Source: SZUA-217 sp034658975 (GTDB taxonomy: Bacteria > Actinomycetota > Acidimicrobiia > Spongiisociales > ZC4RG35). Taken from it: a stretch of 8,868 nucleotides of DNA. The DNA lies in assembly GCA_034658975.1 (NCBI GenBank), contig JAYEGJ010000095.1:1-8868 (forward strand), in the 5' to 3' direction. Position numbers and translations under genes: made by a program. Shown here piece after piece: positions 1-6,171 of this stretch (positions within the stretch are counted from its first letter, which is position 1; each line of letters begins with the position of its first letter). The notes beneath the pieces are model-generated. The model made no database searches. It saw nothing but the letters and a program-made list of their open reading frames with translations, and had not been told where the DNA came from.

Positions 1-126
1 AATTTTCTCTTTTTTTAGTCTTGCATCAATCATTTCAGATTTTTCAATAGAAGCAGTACCAATAAGTACAGGTTGACCTTTTGCATGAAGCTCTCTTACT
101 CTTTTTATTACAGCATCAAGTTTTTC
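1..126 (-). CDS. secA: SecA preprotein translocase ATPase, internal fragment (foreign, chimeric end)
   Basis: The minus strand is open over 42 codons and reads as the SecA segment that includes AKGQPVLIGTASIEKSE. This matches the conserved region around the second nucleotide-binding fold in SecA, where E. coli has AKGQPVLVGTISIEKSE. SecA is the cytoplasmic ATPase that drives proteins through SecYEG. Neither end is native: the reading runs off base 1, and at about base 126 it stops matching SecA and becomes lpd-like sequence coded on the other strand. Bases 1-120 contain 38 G+C (about 32%), against roughly 60% or more in the rest of the window, and codons are A/T-ending. The donor is a low-GC bacterium; the ASIEKSE wording recalls epsilonproteobacterial SecA, but that is a weak guess. 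I treat this as a joined fragment from another genome, not a gene of this organism. Confidence 0.85.
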
Positions 127-129
127 ATG
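127..129. other. Chimeric junction between AT-rich and GC-rich sequence
   Basis: SecA similarity on the minus strand is readable up to about base 126 (Glu-Lys before Leu-Asp-Ala). Lpd similarity on the plus strand is readable from about base 129. Composition changes abruptly at the same point. Two genes in opposite orientations are each cut in mid-domain, with no insertion sequence, repeat or attachment site between them. The exact join could lie a few bases either side. Confidence 0.75.
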
Positions 130-284
130 TCGTGCTGGGAGGCACCATCGTGGGTCATCGGGCATCCGAGCTCATCGGCGTAATCGCGTTGGCCGTACAG
201 GCGGGAGTGACGGTTCAAATCCTGGTCGACACCCTGATGGTCCACCCGTCGATGACCGAGGCCATCAGCGACGCGGCTGAATAG
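129..284 (+). CDS. lpd: Dihydrolipoamide dehydrogenase-like flavoprotein, C-terminal fragment
   Basis: This is the last ~51 codons of a pyridine nucleotide-disulfide oxidoreductase, covering part of the dimerisation domain. The sequence LGGTIVGHRASELIGVIALA matches the family pattern (LGahivG..AgElI..ialA). It is followed by VHPSMTEA, which carries the His (codon 243-245) and Glu (codon 258-260) that in dihydrolipoamide dehydrogenases form the His-Glu dyad serving the redox-active disulfide of the partner subunit. The FAD and NAD domains are missing because the contig switches to unrelated sequence near base 127. The fragment could equally come from a mercuric-reductase-like or other family member; the dimer domain alone cannot decide. 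It ends with TAG at 282-284, 18 bases before the first palindrome, and converges on the minus-strand nuclease-fold gene. Confidence 0.8.
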   Translation, partial: VVLGGTIVGHRASELIGVIALAVQAGVTVQILVDTLMVHPSMTEAISDAAE

Positions 285-302
285 CCGCCAGGGGCCACTT
301 CC

Positions 303-359
303 GACCGTTCTGTGCGGGTTTACTACGCGTCACGCGTAACTAACCCGCACAGAACGGTC
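303..359. repeat. 57-base imperfect palindrome, left copy (HP1)
   Basis: The arms 303-330 and 332-359 pair around a single unpaired C at 331, with one run of three mismatches (321-323 against 339-341). The outer stem is GACCGTTCTGTGCGGGTT and its complement; the inner stem is built from two ACGCGT hexamers. The core 304-358 matches 1300-1354 at 53 of 55 bases in the same orientation, differing only at 340 and 341. It sits between the converging ends of the lpd fragment and the nuclease-fold gene, and it supplies the last nine codons and the stop of the latter. It could act as a bidirectional terminator, but no T tract follows the stem, so a REP-like repeat is the preferred reading. Confidence 0.93.
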
Positions 360-1253
360 CGAGACGAATCGGACGATCTCCGCGATGACCTCTTGCGGAT
401 TGCGTCGGACCTCACGGGCCGAGAAACGTCTGAAGTCCCAACCGAGAGCCATCAGCTCGTTTTGCCGTTCGAGATCGTGCTCCTGCTGATCGGGCGAAGA
501 GTGGGCATCGAAACCGTCGACCTCGACGAACTTCATGCGGTCGGGCCACGCGAAGTCGGGATAGGCGTTGGATCCGCTCGGTCGCGGGATCTTGAGCTGT
601 TGGACGGGGGTGGGGATGGGCGCATCCCTGATCAGCTGCGCCATGTCGATCTCCGAAGGAGCTCCGCTCTTGTCCCTTTCAACGAGACGCAGAACGCGTC
701 GCAGCTTTCGGGTCCCTTTGACGCCGCGGCCACCAAAGCGGGCAATGCAGAGGTCAATCGACTCGACTGTGGCGAGCTTCTTTCGTATTGCTGAGGCCAC
801 GGCCTTTTCGAGCGTTGGACCTGGAAGCAAGGAGGCAAGATCGAGAAGCGTGCGCTCAACCGTGGTGACGGGGATGCCCTGATGCGACACGGGGTGGACA
901 CCACGCCTGGATCGGTGAAGGATGACGGCCTTGGGTTCTGGCTCGTCGTTGAACGGCACCGTGACCTCGATCGTCCGGCCATAGATCCCGTCGAGGCCCC
1001 AGAGCACGCCCGCCGAGCGATGCGACGCCGCCGCAGCGGGGCCCGCTGCGAGCACCGCTGCCAGCAGCGTCGTTTTCCATGTCGCCGGTGTCGCGTCCAG
1101 GTAGTAGACCCCAGGGTGGAGTTCCTCGAGTCGCCCGCCGTCCAGCCGACCCACGATCTCGTGGTCGGTCGCTCCGGCCGCCAGCAGCCGGGGCCGGGTG
1201 ACCAGGCCATGGCTGTTGCGAGCGTGGCTTCTGATGGCTCCCTCATCCCACAT
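330..1253 (-). CDS. AbiEi antitoxin-like / DUF559 (Vsr-like endonuclease fold) protein
   Basis: The protein is 307 aa from the ATG at 1253. The N-terminus (about residues 5-50, with HGLVTRPRLLAAG and a GRLEELHPGVY-like turn) looks like the winged-helix head of AbiEi-type proteins common in Actinobacteria. The middle has the VTTVERTLLDLA segment typical of the same proteins. The C-terminus (about 225-295) has the DUF559/Vsr-like pattern: YPDFAWPD, then FVEVDGFDAHSSP (Glu244 and Asp246 of a PD-(D/E)XK-like core), then ALGWDFRRFSAREV. The family is annotated as type IV antitoxin-like or endonuclease-like; its true role is poorly known, and no AbiEii-type toxin is visible beside it. A TTG at 1289 would add 12 residues. 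The ATG is preferred because it places HGLVTR at about residue 15, as usual, although its GGAGG lies very close. The gene is bracketed by the palindromes at 303-359 and 1299-1355. Its last nine residues (DRSVRVSYA) and its TGA are encoded by the left one. Confidence 0.8.
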   Translation of the reverse strand: MWDEGAIRSHARNSHGLVTRPRLLAAGATDHEIVGRLDGGRLEELHPGVYYLDATPATWKTTLLAAVLAAGPAAAASHRSAGVLWGLDGIYGRTIEVTVPFNDEPEPKAVILHRSRRGVHPVSHQGIPVTTVERTLLDLASLLPGPTLEKAVASAIRKKLATVESIDLCIARFGGRGVKGTRKLRRVLRLVERDKSGAPSEIDMAQLIRDAPIPTPVQQLKIPRPSGSNAYPDFAWPDRMKFVEVDGFDAHSSPDQQEHDLERQNELMALGWDFRRFSAREVRRNPQEVIAEIVRFVSDRSVRVSYA

Positions 1254-1298
1254 CCCTCCGAGCGTGCCTGGCCTATCGGAGGGTTTCAAGACCCTTGT

Positions 1299-1355
1299 AA
1301 CCGTTCTGTGCGGGTTTACTACGCGTCACGCGTAATAAACCCGCACAGAACGGTT
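1299..1355. repeat. 57-base near-perfect palindrome, right copy (HP2)
   Basis: The arms 1299-1326 and 1328-1355 pair around a central C (1327) with a single mismatch (1319 against 1335). The core 1300-1354 is the direct-repeat partner of 304-358. The palindrome lies between the stop of the biotin carboxylase gene (1361-1363, minus strand) and the start of the nuclease-fold gene (1253). It would therefore form in any transcript reading from the carboxylase operon into that gene, or in that gene's own leader. Only a short T run (1354-1356) follows on the plus strand, so it is not a canonical intrinsic terminator, although such a stem could still stop or stabilise transcripts. Confidence 0.93.
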
Positions 1356-1360
1356 TGGGG

Positions 1361-3091
1361 CTACCTCACTATCGCGATTACCTCGCCCGCGGCGACGGTG
1401 TCACCGGGCTCGACCCGCAAATCGATGACGTCACCGCCGTTGGGCGCCGTGACCTCGTTTTCCATCTTCATTGCCTCGAGCACGCAGATCGGCTCGCCTG
1501 CCTTCACCGGGTCTCCGGCGGAGACATGAACCTTGACAATGGTCCCCTGCATCGGGGCGGGGATAACACCGTCCGATGCGCCACTCGATCCCGACGAAGA
1601 GAGCTTGGGCCGTTTCCTCTTGGGTCCACCACCAGTGGCCGGCTCCGGCGCCCAGTATGAAACGGCGAAACGGCGACCGCCCACCTCGACCTTGATGTCG
1701 CGCTTGGTGAGTTCCTCGTCCCCGGGTAGCGCCGCGGCGATCTCTGGGTCATGCCCTTCGAGTTCGACGGAATCCTCCATCCACTTCGTGTGGTGGTGTC
1801 CTTCTATGAAATCCTCGTGATTCAGCACGGTCAGGTGCGCCGGGATCGTGGTTGAGACTCCGCTCACGATGAATTCCGCCAGAGCCCGCTTGCCGCGATT
1901 GATCGCCGTCTGCCGGTCGGCGCCCCAGACCACGAGTTTGGCCATCAGGTTGTCGTAGTACTGCGAGACCGCCGTCCCCGGACGGATCCAGGAATCGACC
2001 CTGACTCCCGGGCCGGCCGGTTCCTGCCACTCGACCACCTGTCCCGGTGTGGGGAGGTAGCCGGAGAAGGGGTCTTCGGCGTTGATCCGGAATTCGATGG
2101 CATGGCCTCGCGGCTCCACCTCCTCGATGTCGAGTTCCTCGCCGTCGGCAATGCGGAGCTGCCATTCGACGAGGTCGAGTCCGGTGACCATCTCAGTGAC
2201 AGTGTGCTCCACCTGGAGGCGGGTGTTCATCTCGAGGAAATAGAAATCACCGTCCGGGTCGAGGAGGAACTCGACGGTCCCCGCGTTTACGTAGCCGCAT
2301 GACCTTCCCGCGGCGATCGCAGCCTTTCCCAACTCCTTGCGCTGCTTCTTCTTGAGGCCGGGCGAAGGTGTCTCCTCGATGAGTTTCTGGTGGCGGCGCT
2401 GAACAGAGCAGTCCCGCTCGCCGAGGAACAAACTGTTTCCGTGGGAATCGAAAAGAACCTGAGCCTCGACGTGTCTCGACTTCTCGAGGTACTTCTCGAC
2501 ATAGACCTCGGGGTTGCCGAAGTATGCCTCGGCTTCACGGCGGGCACCCTCGAAGGCATCCTTTGCTTCTTCGGCGTTGGAAACGACCCTGAGCCCTTTG
2601 CCGCCTCCGCCGTGGGCAGCCTTGATGGCAATCGGATATCCGAACTCTTCGGCCAGAGCGAGGACTTCGGTTACCTCAGTCACCGGATCGGTGATTCCGG
2701 GCACTGTCGGTACCCCGAACTTCTCTGCGTAACGACGGGAGGTGATCTTGTCTCCCATCGCCCTGATCGCTTCTCCGGGCGGGCCCACCCAAACGATCCC
2801 GGCCTCGGCCACAGCCTCGGCAAACCCGGCGTTCTCGGACAGGAATCCGTATCCGGGGTGAATGCCCTCCGCGCCCGACTCATGGGCGATCTGAAGGACC
2901 TTCTCCTGGTTCAGGTAGCTTTCCGCCGCCGGCGCCGGCCCAACGTTCCAGGCCTCGTCCGCCAGGTCGACGTGGAGGGCATCGCGATCGAGTTCCGAAT
3001 AGATGGCAATGGTGCGGAGTCCCATCTCATTGGCGGTCCTGATGACACGAACGGCGATCTCGCCTCGGTTGGCGACGAGGAGCGATTTCAT
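1361..3091 (-). CDS. pccA: Acyl-CoA carboxylase alpha subunit (biotin carboxylase + BCCP)
   Basis: The protein is 576 aa, the usual size for actinobacterial AccA/PccA. It carboxylates biotin using ATP and bicarbonate and carries the carboxybiotin to the beta subunit. The biotin carboxylase N-domain starts at residue 3 (LLVANRGEIAVRV). The ATP-grasp part has the glycine-rich loop HGGGGKG at 160-166, ERDCSVQRRHQKLIEE at 225-240 and EMNTRLQVEH at 287-296. The C-terminal carboxylase domain follows to about 440. A basic and serine-rich linker (about 490-507) leads to the biotinyl domain, with EAMKMEN at 539-545 and Lys542 as the biotinylation site. The start ATG (3091-3089) overlaps the stop TGA of the beta-subunit gene (ATGA, 3088-3091). 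The upstream Shine-Dalgarno is weak, so translational coupling is likely. The symbol marks the PccA-type family only; the substrate is not proven. Confidence 0.95.
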   Translation of the reverse strand: MKSLLVANRGEIAVRVIRTANEMGLRTIAIYSELDRDALHVDLADEAWNVGPAPAAESYLNQEKVLQIAHESGAEGIHPGYGFLSENAGFAEAVAEAGIVWVGPPGEAIRAMGDKITSRRYAEKFGVPTVPGITDPVTEVTEVLALAEEFGYPIAIKAAHGGGGKGLRVVSNAEEAKDAFEGARREAEAYFGNPEVYVEKYLEKSRHVEAQVLFDSHGNSLFLGERDCSVQRRHQKLIEETPSPGLKKKQRKELGKAAIAAGRSCGYVNAGTVEFLLDPDGDFYFLEMNTRLQVEHTVTEMVTGLDLVEWQLRIADGEELDIEEVEPRGHAIEFRINAEDPFSGYLPTPGQVVEWQEPAGPGVRVDSWIRPGTAVSQYYDNLMAKLVVWGADRQTAINRGKRALAEFIVSGVSTTIPAHLTVLNHEDFIEGHHHTKWMEDSVELEGHDPEIAAALPGDEELTKRDIKVEVGGRRFAVSYWAPEPATGGGPKRKRPKLSSSGSSGASDGVIPAPMQGTIVKVHVSAGDPVKAGEPICVLEAMKMENEVTAPNGGDVIDLRVEPGDTVAAGEVIAIVR

Positions 3092-4638
3092 AGCGGACCG
3101 TTGCCGTGCTTCTTCGGCGGCAACGACTCTCTCTTACTCCTCAGCATGTCCAGCGCCCTGATCAACTTCACGCGTGTTTCTCTTGGTTCGATGACCTCAT
3201 CGACCAGCCCGAGCTCGGCGGCTACATAGGGGTTGTTGAACTTCTGCTCGTAGTCCTCGATCAACTCGGACCGGCGCGACTCTCCGTCATCCGCACCGGC
3301 TAGCTCACGGCGATGGATGATGTTGACGGCTCCCTGGGCCCCCATCACGGCGATCTCCGCAGAGGGCCAGGCGAACACCAGGTCGGCACGGACGCCTCGT
3401 GCGTTCATGACGAGATAGGCGCCTCCGTATGCCTTGCGGGTGATGACACTGATCCTGGGAACGGTTGCCTCGCAGTAGGCGTAGAGCAGCTTTGCGCCGT
3501 GCCGGATGATCCCGCCGTGCTCCTGGTCGACACCCGGCAGGAATCCGGGCACATCCACGAACGTGACGAGTGGGATGTTGAAGGCATCGCAGAACCTGAC
3601 GAATCGTGCAGCCTTCTCGGAGGCCGTGATGTCAAGAGTCCCGGCAAGGACGGCAGGCTGGTTGGCGACGATGCCCACCGCATGACCGTCGAGGCGCGCG
3701 AACCCGATCACGATGTTCTTGGCCCACTGCTGGTGGACCTCGAAGAACTCCTCATCATCGACAACCGACTCGATGACCTTGGTCATGTCATAGGGCTGAT
3801 TGGAGGAGTCGGGGATGATGGCGTCGAGAGAGTCATCCAAGCGATCCGGCCTGTCGCCGGGCGCGTAGAACGGTGGCATCTCCATGTTGTTGCGGGGGAG
3901 GAACGACAGGAGATATCGGACCGCTTCGAGAGTTTCCTCACCGCTCGGGTAGACGAAATGGGTAACGCCTGACTTGGAGGCATGAGTCATAGCGCCGCCG
4001 AGCTCTTCCATGGTGACGTCTTCGCCGGTGACCGTCTTGATGACGTCGGGTCCCGTGATGAACATGTGAGATGTCTGATCGACCTGGAACACGAAGTCGG
4101 TCAAGGCAGGGGAGTAGACGGCCCCTCCGGCGCATGGCCCCATGATCACTGAGATTTGCGGGATGACTCCCGAGGCTCTGACGTTTCTCTCGAAGATCCG
4201 GCCGTAGCCATCGAGTGAGTTGACCCCCTCCTGGATGCGGGCACCACCCGAGTCCTTGAGCCCGATCACGGGAGCTCCCGTGTCGAGCGCAAGGTCCATC
4301 ACCTTGCAGATCTTGTTGGCAACGACATCGCCGAGGCTCCCACCAAAGACCGTGAAGTCCTCTGCGAACACAAAGACCGGACGGCCGTCGACTGTGCCAT
4401 GGCCTGTGACCACCGCATCGCCGAGTGGCTTCTTGTCTTCGATGCCGAAGCCTGCCGACTGGTGTCGGACGAGCTGATCGATCTCCTGGAATGAGCCCTT
4501 GTCGAGGAGTGCCTCGATTCGCTCGCGGGCCGTTAACTTGCCCGCCTCGTGCTGTCTTGCGACGGCGCGCTGGGTCCCGGCGTGCAGCGCTTCGTCGCGC
4601 AATTCTCTCAAATGTTCAATGCGCGCCTCGGTGCCCAA
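3088..4638 (-). CDS. pccB: Acyl-CoA carboxylase beta subunit (carboxyltransferase)
   Basis: The protein is 516 aa, normal for PccB/AccD5-type subunits. It transfers CO2 from carboxybiotin to acetyl-, propionyl- or longer acyl-CoA. Two crotonase-fold halves are visible: the N-terminal half has KDSGGARIQEG at 128-138 and the oxyanion-hole region MGPCAGGAVYSPALTDF at 166-182; the C-terminal half has VDVPGFLPG at 361-369, RKAYGGAYLVMNARG at 401-415 and AWPSAEIAVMGAQGA at 423-437. Leu409 occupies the position that, by my alignment from memory, is Asp422 in Streptomyces PccB and Ile in AccB, so strict propionyl-CoA specificity is uncertain. The start is TTG at 4638: GGAGG at 4643-4647 is four bases upstream and translation gives MGTEARIEHLRELRDEAL, a typical N-terminus. 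It is first in the operon with the alpha subunit and divergent from birA. No small epsilon subunit gene is visible in the window. Confidence 0.94.
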   Translation of the reverse strand: MGTEARIEHLRELRDEALHAGTQRAVARQHEAGKLTARERIEALLDKGSFQEIDQLVRHQSAGFGIEDKKPLGDAVVTGHGTVDGRPVFVFAEDFTVFGGSLGDVVANKICKVMDLALDTGAPVIGLKDSGGARIQEGVNSLDGYGRIFERNVRASGVIPQISVIMGPCAGGAVYSPALTDFVFQVDQTSHMFITGPDVIKTVTGEDVTMEELGGAMTHASKSGVTHFVYPSGEETLEAVRYLLSFLPRNNMEMPPFYAPGDRPDRLDDSLDAIIPDSSNQPYDMTKVIESVVDDEEFFEVHQQWAKNIVIGFARLDGHAVGIVANQPAVLAGTLDITASEKAARFVRFCDAFNIPLVTFVDVPGFLPGVDQEHGGIIRHGAKLLYAYCEATVPRISVITRKAYGGAYLVMNARGVRADLVFAWPSAEIAVMGAQGAVNIIHRRELAGADDGESRRSELIEDYEQKFNNPYVAAELGLVDEVIEPRETRVKLIRALDMLRSKRESLPPKKHGNGPL

Positions 4639-4681
4639 GACTCCTCCGTATCCTCACATTTCAGACTCGCTCGAAGACGAG
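4639..4681. promoter_or_regulatory. Short divergent intergenic region: carboxylase operon (-) / birA (+)
   Basis: Only 43 bases separate the two start codons, so the promoters must overlap each other and the coding ends. The one clear element is GGAGG on the minus strand at 4643-4647, four bases before the TTG start of the beta-subunit gene. On the plus strand TATCCT (4649-4654) fits a TANNNT -10 box for birA, but I see no matching -35. No BirA-type biotin operator is recognisable, which agrees with BirA lacking a DNA-binding domain here. Confidence 0.4.
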
Positions 4682-5338
4682 ATGGCTACACCATATTTCC
4701 AGATCCGACGTGACAGTGTTCCTTCGACCCAAGACGTGGCTCGACAGGAGGCCGGCCGGCTTCCCGTTCTCGTCCTGGCGAAGGAACAAACCGCTGGTCG
4801 CGGCCGCTCGGGAGCCGAGTGGCTCACGGCCCCGCGGGCCCTGGCCGCGTCCCTCGCGTTGCGTCTGCCGGAGTCCGACCAGAGACCCTTTTCCCTGATG
4901 GCCGGGGTTGCAGCGACGAGAGCGGTTGGCGAAGCCGGCCTCAAATGGCCGAACGACCTGTTTCTCGGCGACCTCAAAGTCGGGGGGATCCTCGTCGAGC
5001 GAAGCGGAGAAATCGCGGTGGTCGGGCTGGGGCTCAACCTTTGGTGGCCTGATCCGCCTTCAGGGATGACGGGGATCTCTCTCGATGATCCCGGCGAGAA
5101 CCGGTACGCGGAGATCGGAGCGTTGTGGGGCGCCGAGTTGATGCGGATGATCGATGGAGACGGCTGGCCGATCGATGAGTACCGGGAGAGGTGCGTCACT
5201 CTCGGCCGTGAGGTCACCTGGAAACCTCAAGGCGAAGGCCGCGCGGTCGGAATCGCCGACGACGGCGGGCTCATCGTCGAGACGGAGTCTGGTACCGAAG
5301 TGCTCCACTCGGGAGTCGTGAGCGAGGTGCGGGGTTAG
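4682..5338 (+). CDS. birA: Biotin--[acetyl-CoA-carboxylase] ligase (BirA, no HTH)
   Basis: The protein is 218 aa and corresponds to the catalytic and small C-terminal domains only. It forms biotinyl-5'-AMP and transfers biotin to the BCCP lysine. Visible motifs are the STQ segment (15-17), KEQTAGRGRSGAEW (34-47) with the glycine/arginine-rich biotinyl-AMP loop, LKWPNDL (87-93), LKVGGILVE (98-106) with the expected Lys99, and GLGLNLWW (115-122). Residues from about 170 form the SH3-like C-terminal domain. The ATG at 4682 puts the STQ motif about 15 residues in, as in other monofunctional ligases. Longer in-frame extension upstream is antisense to the carboxylase gene and is rejected. There is no N-terminal winged helix, so it should not act as the biotin repressor. 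Its obvious substrate is Lys542 of the adjacent alpha subunit. The stop overlaps the convergent hydrolase stop by four bases. Confidence 0.93.
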   Translation: MATPYFQIRRDSVPSTQDVARQEAGRLPVLVLAKEQTAGRGRSGAEWLTAPRALAASLALRLPESDQRPFSLMAGVAATRAVGEAGLKWPNDLFLGDLKVGGILVERSGEIAVVGLGLNLWWPDPPSGMTGISLDDPGENRYAEIGALWGAELMRMIDGDGWPIDEYRERCVTLGREVTWKPQGEGRAVGIADDGGLIVETESGTEVLHSGVVSEVRG

Positions 5339-6072
5339 CCCAGGTCTTCTAACACCGGCGCGTCGAGCGTCGCCGTGAAGAACGCAACGATCCGGGCCAT
5401 AGCGTCGTCGGCAGCGCCGGGTTCAAAGCCCTCGGCGGTGACGTCCAGAAATCCATGGCCCGCTCCTTCGTAGAGCAGCCATTGCCCGTGGGTGTTGCGT
5501 CGCTGCGCCTCATCGACCGATCCGGTGTCGATTAGTTCATCCTGAGATCCATAGAGGCCCAAGAACGGGATCGGGAGATGCTCCAGATAGTCCGCCACCT
5601 GGAACTCGCGGTCCTCGTCTCCCGTAAGCGGGGTGTAGGCGACGATCGCCGCCTTCACCCAATCCCGGGTTGCGGCCTTGATGAGCGCGAATCGTCCGCC
5701 CACGTCGGTGCCGATGACTCCAATGTCGCCGCTGACGTTCCAGTCGACGTCGTCGGAGACGATGAACTCGTGTAGTTCGTCGAGATCGATCAGCGCCCTT
5801 AGATCGGTGAGACCGGCATAGGCGAGCAGAGGATCCTCGTCACCGCGATAGAGGTCGATAGACAAAGCCGCGATGCCTTGCCGTGCGAGACGTCGACATA
5901 GGTCCTTTTCAAAGCTGCCCATTCCGCTCAAGCCCGGCACCACGACGACCACGGGGAATCTTCCGGCGGTGTCCGGCCGGGCCAGGTATCCCGTGCGATG
6001 GCCGGATCCGACGGGGATCGGCCACGATCCGAATAGAACTGAGTAAGTCCCCTCGTGGGACATGACGGCCAA
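5335..6072 (-). CDS. Alpha/beta hydrolase, dienelactone hydrolase-like, with Asp at the nucleophile position
   Basis: The protein is 245 aa from the TTG at 6072. That start is favoured because GGAGG at 6079-6083 (minus strand) lies six bases upstream; an in-frame ATG at 6147 would give 270 aa with an unconserved, Shine-Dalgarno-less extension, and an ATG at 6063 is too far from the same Shine-Dalgarno. The family pattern is clear: GYLARPD, VVVVVPGLSGMGSFEKDLCRR, GIAALSIDLYRG, then the nucleophile elbow VIGTDVGGRFA, the acid segment LYGSQDELI and the His segment YEGAGHGFLD. Dienelactone hydrolases normally have Cys in GxCxGG. Here the codon at 5704-5706 reads GAC, so Asp123 would be nucleophile, with Asp178 and His206. 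No signal peptide is seen, so it is probably cytoplasmic; substrate unknown. It converges with birA (overlap 5335-5338) and diverges from the LCP gene. Confidence 0.85.
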   Translation of the reverse strand: MAVMSHEGTYSVLFGSWPIPVGSGHRTGYLARPDTAGRFPVVVVVPGLSGMGSFEKDLCRRLARQGIAALSIDLYRGDEDPLLAYAGLTDLRALIDLDELHEFIVSDDVDWNVSGDIGVIGTDVGGRFALIKAATRDWVKAAIVAYTPLTGDEDREFQVADYLEHLPIPFLGLYGSQDELIDTGSVDEAQRRNTHGQWLLYEGAGHGFLDVTAEGFEPGAADDAMARIVAFFTATLDAPVLEDLG

Positions 6073-6078
6073 CTGAAA

Positions 6079-6083
6079 CCTCC
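6079..6083 (-). promoter_or_regulatory. Ribosome binding site that decides the hydrolase start
   Basis: GGAGG on the minus strand is followed by six bases (TTTCAG) and then an in-frame TTG at 6072. The upstream ATG at 6147 has no comparable site, so this Shine-Dalgarno argues for the shorter product. Confidence 0.6.
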
Positions 6084-6171
6084 TGTGTGGGCGGGACAAT
6101 AACTCCTTGACCGCCGCGACCCCTACCGGTAGCGAAGGAACCCCCATTACGCTTCTGGCGTCTAAATCACG

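Noticed and set aside
303..1355. CRISPR array or a classical insertion sequence
   Set aside because: There are only two copies of the repeat about 1 kb apart, with a gene between them instead of spacers. There is no DDE, HUH or tyrosine transposase in the interval and no target-site duplication.
1299..1355. Canonical Rho-independent terminator
   Set aside because: The stem is very long with a one-base loop and lacks a real T tract on either side. A terminating effect remains possible, but the classical signature is absent.
882..1529. Plus-strand open frame of 215 codons that reads through the right palindrome
   Set aside because: It is antisense to the nuclease-fold gene and the carboxylase C-terminus. 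The RSVRVYYASRV segment comes only from reading the palindrome, not from a real protein.
2390..3229. Long plus-strand open frame (279 codons) opposite the biotin carboxylase gene
   Set aside because: It is antisense to a strongly conserved enzyme, and its translation shows no family resemblance. Long shadow frames are expected in GC-rich coding DNA.
3862..3875. A further AGAACGG match at 3868-3874, as a possible extra palindrome foot
   Set aside because: It lies inside the carboxyltransferase coding sequence with no paired arm nearby, so it is a chance match.
3313..3972. Plus-strand open frame of 219 codons opposite the carboxyltransferase gene
   Set aside because: Same reason: it mirrors a conserved gene and its composition (many Asp, Val, Gly, His) is typical of antisense translation.
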